Positions 61,733-64,000 of a DNA stretch of 64,000 bases are shown here, one piece after another. Below the pieces are notes generated by a model. It had not been told where the DNA came from, did not search any database, and saw nothing but the letters and a program-made list of their open reading frames with translations. How positions within the stretch are numbered: the stretch's first letter is position 1; each line of letters begins with the position of its first letter. The translations under genes were made by a program, and so were the position numbers. Source of the DNA: DASPLX01 sp035627375 (GTDB taxonomy: Bacteria > Pseudomonadota > Gammaproteobacteria > Burkholderiales > Burkholderiaceae_D); contig DASPLX010000043.1 in the NCBI GenBank assembly GCA_035627375.1, forward strand, positions 1 to 64,000, in the 5' to 3' direction.

Positions 61733-62449
61733 ATGACCAGTTCCTGGCAGGAAGACCGGCTGAATGCGCTTCTGGACATCCAGTCCGAGGAAGATCTGTT
61801 TGGCGAGATCGAGCTCGCGGCCAAGGAAATGGGCTTCGAATATTGCGCCTACGGTATCCAGATGCCGATCCCGGTCTCGCGGCCGGCGGTATTGATGTTC
61901 AACAATTATTCAAGCGAGTGGCAGCGCTGCTACCAGGAGCGCGGCTATCTCGAGATCGATCCGACCGTGCGTCATGGCTTGAGCAGCACCTTGCCCGTCG
62001 TCTGGAACGACGAACTGTTCGCCTCGGCTCCCGAGCTTTGGGAAGAGGCGCGCGGCCACGGGCTGCACTTCGGCTGGGCCCAGGCGTCGCGCGATCGCAC
62101 CGGCGCCGTCGGCATGCTGACGCTCGCGCGCAGCGCGGAGCAACTGACGGAGAACGAACTGGCCGTCAATCATGCGAAGATGGCCTGGCTCACCCAATAT
62201 GCGCATGCCGGCATGAGTCGGCTGCTGGTGCCGAAACACGTCCCCGAAAGCACCATCGTCCTGACCGCTCGCGAGAAGGAAGTCCTGCGCTGGACGGCGG
62301 AGGGCAAGACCGCGGGCGAGGTGGCGCAGATACTGTCGATGTCCGAGCGCACCGTCAACTTCCACGTCAACAATATCGTCGTCAAGTTCGGCGCGTCCAA
62401 CAAGACCCAGGCCGCGGTCAAGGCCGCCGCGCTGGGCATGCTTGTCTGA
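61733..62449 (+). CDS. LuxR-family AHL-responsive transcriptional regulator
   Basis: 238 residues. The N-terminal autoinducer-binding domain (about 15-165) has the conserved Trp63, Tyr67, Asp76, Pro77 and Trp91 (SEWQRCYQERGYLEIDP, VVWNDE). DRTGAVGMLTLAR carries the conserved Gly. The GerE/LuxR HTH (about 176-238: LTAREKEVLRWTAEGKTAGE, VAQILSMSERTVNFHV, NKTQAAVKAAALGML) is complete. A GGGAGA lies 5 bases before the ATG. Divergent from rsaM with a 95-base spacer. It is the likely receptor for the LuxI product and activator of luxI. Confidence 0.95.
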   Translation: MTSSWQEDRLNALLDIQSEEDLFGEIELAAKEMGFEYCAYGIQMPIPVSRPAVLMFNNYSSEWQRCYQERGYLEIDPTVRHGLSSTLPVVWNDELFASAPELWEEARGHGLHFGWAQASRDRTGAVGMLTLARSAEQLTENELAVNHAKMAWLTQYAHAGMSRLLVPKHVPESTIVLTAREKEVLRWTAEGKTAGEVAQILSMSERTVNFHVNNIVVKFGASNKTQAAVKAAALGMLV

Positions 62450-62570
62450 ATCCGGCAGGAAAAGACAGGGAAATTCCCCGCAGCTCTCCCGATCGACTTG
62501 CGCCGTCGTATAGATAATGATTCAAGCCGCGCACGAGCGGCCTTGATCAAACGCTGCGACGGAGGAGACG

Positions 62571-63482
62571 ATGCTCAACGAGCGCGAGGCGGAAAGCTGC
62601 TACCTCGGACAATTCATCCCGGTTCACTACCATCACAACATGCTGATGGACGAGAACCGCATGGTCAATTTCAAGGCTGCGATCGAGCACGCCGTGTTCT
62701 CCGGCGCGAAGGTGCTCGAGCTCGGCGGCGGCACCGGCGTGCTGTCGTGGTTCGCCGCGGCCAAGGCGAGCAAGGTCTGGTGCGTCGAATTCAATCCCGA
62801 CCTGGTCAAGGAAGCGCGCCGCTTCCTCGCGCAAAACACGAACGGATACAAGGTCGACGTGATTCACGCCGACGCGTTCGACTATCTTCCGCCGGAACCG
62901 GTCGACGTCGTGATCTGCGAAATGATCCACGTGGCGATGCTGCGTGAAAAGCAGGTGCAGGTGATCGAGTCGTTCAAGCGCCGTTATCTCAAGCGTTTCG
63001 GCGGGCCGCTGCCGCGGTTCATCCCGGAAGCGGTCATCATGGCGGTGCAGCCGCTGCAGCAGGATTACTCCTTCTTCGGCTACCATGCGCCGATCGTCCA
63101 ATTCCAGCAGCATGCGCCATCCTATCCGGGCACGCTGGAGCTGGCGCAGCCGACCGTCTACAGCATGCTCGATTTCACCCAGCCGAACGATACCCGGATC
63201 GCGTGGAGCGGCAGCCTGACGATGGAGCGCGGCGGGCGCCTGAATGCGCTGCGCTTCATCACCAAGAATATTCTGGCGGTGCTGATGCAGCAATCCACGA
63301 CGATCGATTGGCTCAACCACTACATGGTGCTGCCGCTGCGGACGCCGGTCGACATCAAGGCCGGCGAGAACGTCGATATCGCTTTCGAATACCGGGCCGG
63401 CAATTCGATTCCGGCGCTGCAGAATTCGATACAGGCGACACGGGTCAGCCGCGGCGTCGTCCTGGAAGTCGCCTTCGCATAG
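62571..63482 (+). CDS. Class I SAM methyltransferase with PRMT-like features
   Basis: 303 residues. AVFSGAKVLELGGGTGVLSWFA (motif I, 48-56), the acidic Glu73 at the end of strand 2 (WCVEFNPDLVKEA), HADAFDYL (motif II), and VDVVICEMIHVAMLREKQ. The C-E-M-I-H-V segment takes the position of the PRMT double-E loop (SEWMG). A C-terminal beta-barrel-like domain (about 150-303: EAVIMAVQPL, RIAWSGSLTME, IDWLNHYMVLPLRTPVDIKA, ENVDIAFEYRAG, RGVVLEVAF) is also as in protein arginine methyltransferases. Its target is unknown. It follows luxR with 121 bases between; whether AHL controls it is open. A terminator follows. Confidence 0.85.
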   Translation: MLNEREAESCYLGQFIPVHYHHNMLMDENRMVNFKAAIEHAVFSGAKVLELGGGTGVLSWFAAAKASKVWCVEFNPDLVKEARRFLAQNTNGYKVDVIHADAFDYLPPEPVDVVICEMIHVAMLREKQVQVIESFKRRYLKRFGGPLPRFIPEAVIMAVQPLQQDYSFFGYHAPIVQFQQHAPSYPGTLELAQPTVYSMLDFTQPNDTRIAWSGSLTMERGGRLNALRFITKNILAVLMQQSTTIDWLNHYMVLPLRTPVDIKAGENVDIAFEYRAGNSIPALQNSIQATRVSRGVVLEVAFA

Positions 63483-63508
63483 CGGAGCGTTTCCGGCGGA
63501 ATTCCTCG

Positions 63509-63533
63509 AGGCGCATCGGATTGCGCCTTTTTG
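63509..63533 (+). terminator. Intrinsic terminator after the methyltransferase gene
   Basis: AGGCGCA (63509-63515), loop TCGGAT, TGCGCCT (63522-63528), T-run to 63532 (TTTTT followed by GTTTTT). Starts 27 bases past the stop codon. Separates the methyltransferase from the small secreted protein. Confidence 0.9.
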
Positions 63534-63577
63534 TTTTTGGGAAGGCGTGCGCGTGGCTTCGTCAAGCCTGCTTATTT

Positions 63578-63619
63578 TTTCTTACAAATGCGGAATGATC
63601 TTGATGAAACTGTAAGAAA
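63578..63619. repeat. 9-base perfect inverted repeat TTTCTTACA-N24-TGTAAGAAA
   Basis: TTTCTTACA (63578-63586) and TGTAAGAAA (63611-63619) are exact reverse complements separated by 24 bases. It lies 134 bases upstream of the small secreted protein gene, after the terminator. The halves share ACTGTAAGA with the lux box half-site. A regulatory dyad is likely; a long hairpin is the alternative. Confidence 0.45.
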
Positions 63620-63752
63620 CGGGATGGGTCAGATTGTGGGCTGATTGCCGAACTTGGCCAGGCGGGCGTTTTTGCACGGACGTATGCGCGCAAAAATGCG
63701 GTCCGGCAAGTGGCGAGCAATCGACTTCGGATTCCTTACTTTACGGAGAAAA

Positions 63753-64000
63753 ATGATGAAGCTGACCCATGCCTTTCTTCTATTCCTGTTCTCGGTGAGC
63801 GGTACGGCAATCGCGCAATCGTCGTCCGCCGATGTATCGCCTTCCGGCGAAGTGACCATGAGCACGGATCCCGCAAGGGCCGCCGAAGTGGAACAAAAGG
63901 CGCGCGATATCCAGGCGAATCAGCAAGCCGCGAGCGCATCGAGCGGCGCGTCGAGCGGAGATGCGTCTGCCACGGAATACACCAAGCAGAAACAAAAAGA
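63753..64000 (+). CDS. Small secreted protein of unknown function, truncated by window edge
   Basis: 82 residues visible. The start is ATGATG at 63753 (GGAG 4 bases upstream). Signal peptide MMKLTHAFLLFLFSVSGTAIA with Sec cleavage before QSSSADV. The mature part is low-complexity and Ser/Ala/Gln/Gly-rich (QANQQAASASSGASSGDASA), with Lys/Gln repeats at the visible end. No Cys for a lipoprotein. It continues beyond the window. A dyad sits upstream. Unknown family. Confidence 0.7.
   Translation, partial: MMKLTHAFLLFLFSVSGTAIAQSSSADVSPSGEVTMSTDPARAAEVEQKARDIQANQQAASASSGASSGDASATEYTKQKQK

Overview
The window is a high-GC (mostly 60-68 %) stretch of a proteobacterial chromosome. Gene content and order point to Burkholderiales, with an Oxalobacteraceae-like soil or plant-associated bacterium as my best guess. 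Clues are a QueE of the CX14CX2C type, nadA-nadC with nadB close by, mltG-tmk-holB-pilZ-tatD, a DUF4936-type protein, and a luxI-rsaM-luxR quorum-sensing locus whose lux box resembles the Burkholderia cep box. The genus cannot be fixed from this sequence. There are no rRNA or tRNA genes, no insertion sequences and no CRISPR array that I can see.

Layout. 1-10.7 kb: the end of a non-ribosomal peptide assembly line. It holds the tail of one synthetase and a complete 3364-residue terminal one: docking domain, two consecutive condensation-type domains, A (Thr code), PCP, C, A (Ser code) with an embedded N-methyltransferase, PCP, thioesterase. 10.9-13.7 kb: a membrane-anchored unknown protein, then a quinone-oxidoreductase-like enzyme divergent from a LysR regulator. 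13.9-15.6 kb: one AT-rich gene of foreign appearance. It looks like a ShET2/EspL-type type III effector with a Cys-His-Asp protease core and ankyrin-like tail, behind a hrp-box-like promoter. It is the most interesting gene here. 15.7-18.3 kb: queE-queD-tadA-ldcA. 18.2-23.5 kb: a divergent sugar-acid catabolic cluster (mutarotase, lactonase, IlvD/Edd dehydratase / KDGal kinase, KDPGal aldolase), consistent with oxidative galactose breakdown. 23.7-31 kb: a YbiT-type ABC-F ATPase, an unknown protein, nadA, nadC, a TonB-like protein with a small partner, and nadB.

31-40 kb: an N-terminal nucleophile acylase of the penicillin/AHL acylase family, a membrane PAS-PAS-GGDEF-EAL protein, an MHS-family transporter with a large periplasmic insert, a DUF1488-like protein and a PHB-depolymerase-family esterase. 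40.2-46.2 kb: a thiolase, a DUF445 membrane protein and a four-gene acyl-CoA/lipid operon (SDR, thioesterase, MDR reductase, SDR). The thiolase and the operon share an operator-like sequence. 46-50.5 kb: a TonB-dependent receptor and two ferritin-like proteins. 50.7-54 kb: small housekeeping genes (thioesterase, GNAT, NRDE/TANGO2, DUF4936, YgfZ). 53.8-59.1 kb: mltG-tmk-holB-pilZ-GNAT-tatD-ankyrin. 59.1-64 kb: NDH-2, luxI, rsaM, luxR, a class I methyltransferase with PRMT-like features, and the start of a small secreted protein.

Functional links. The AHL locus at 60-62 kb and the Ntn acylase at 31 kb could make and degrade the same signal. The hrp-box-like promoter predicts a HrpL-type secretion system elsewhere in the genome. 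The thiolase, SDR and thioesterase genes look co-regulated. These links are inferences from motifs and family membership and were not tested by any search.
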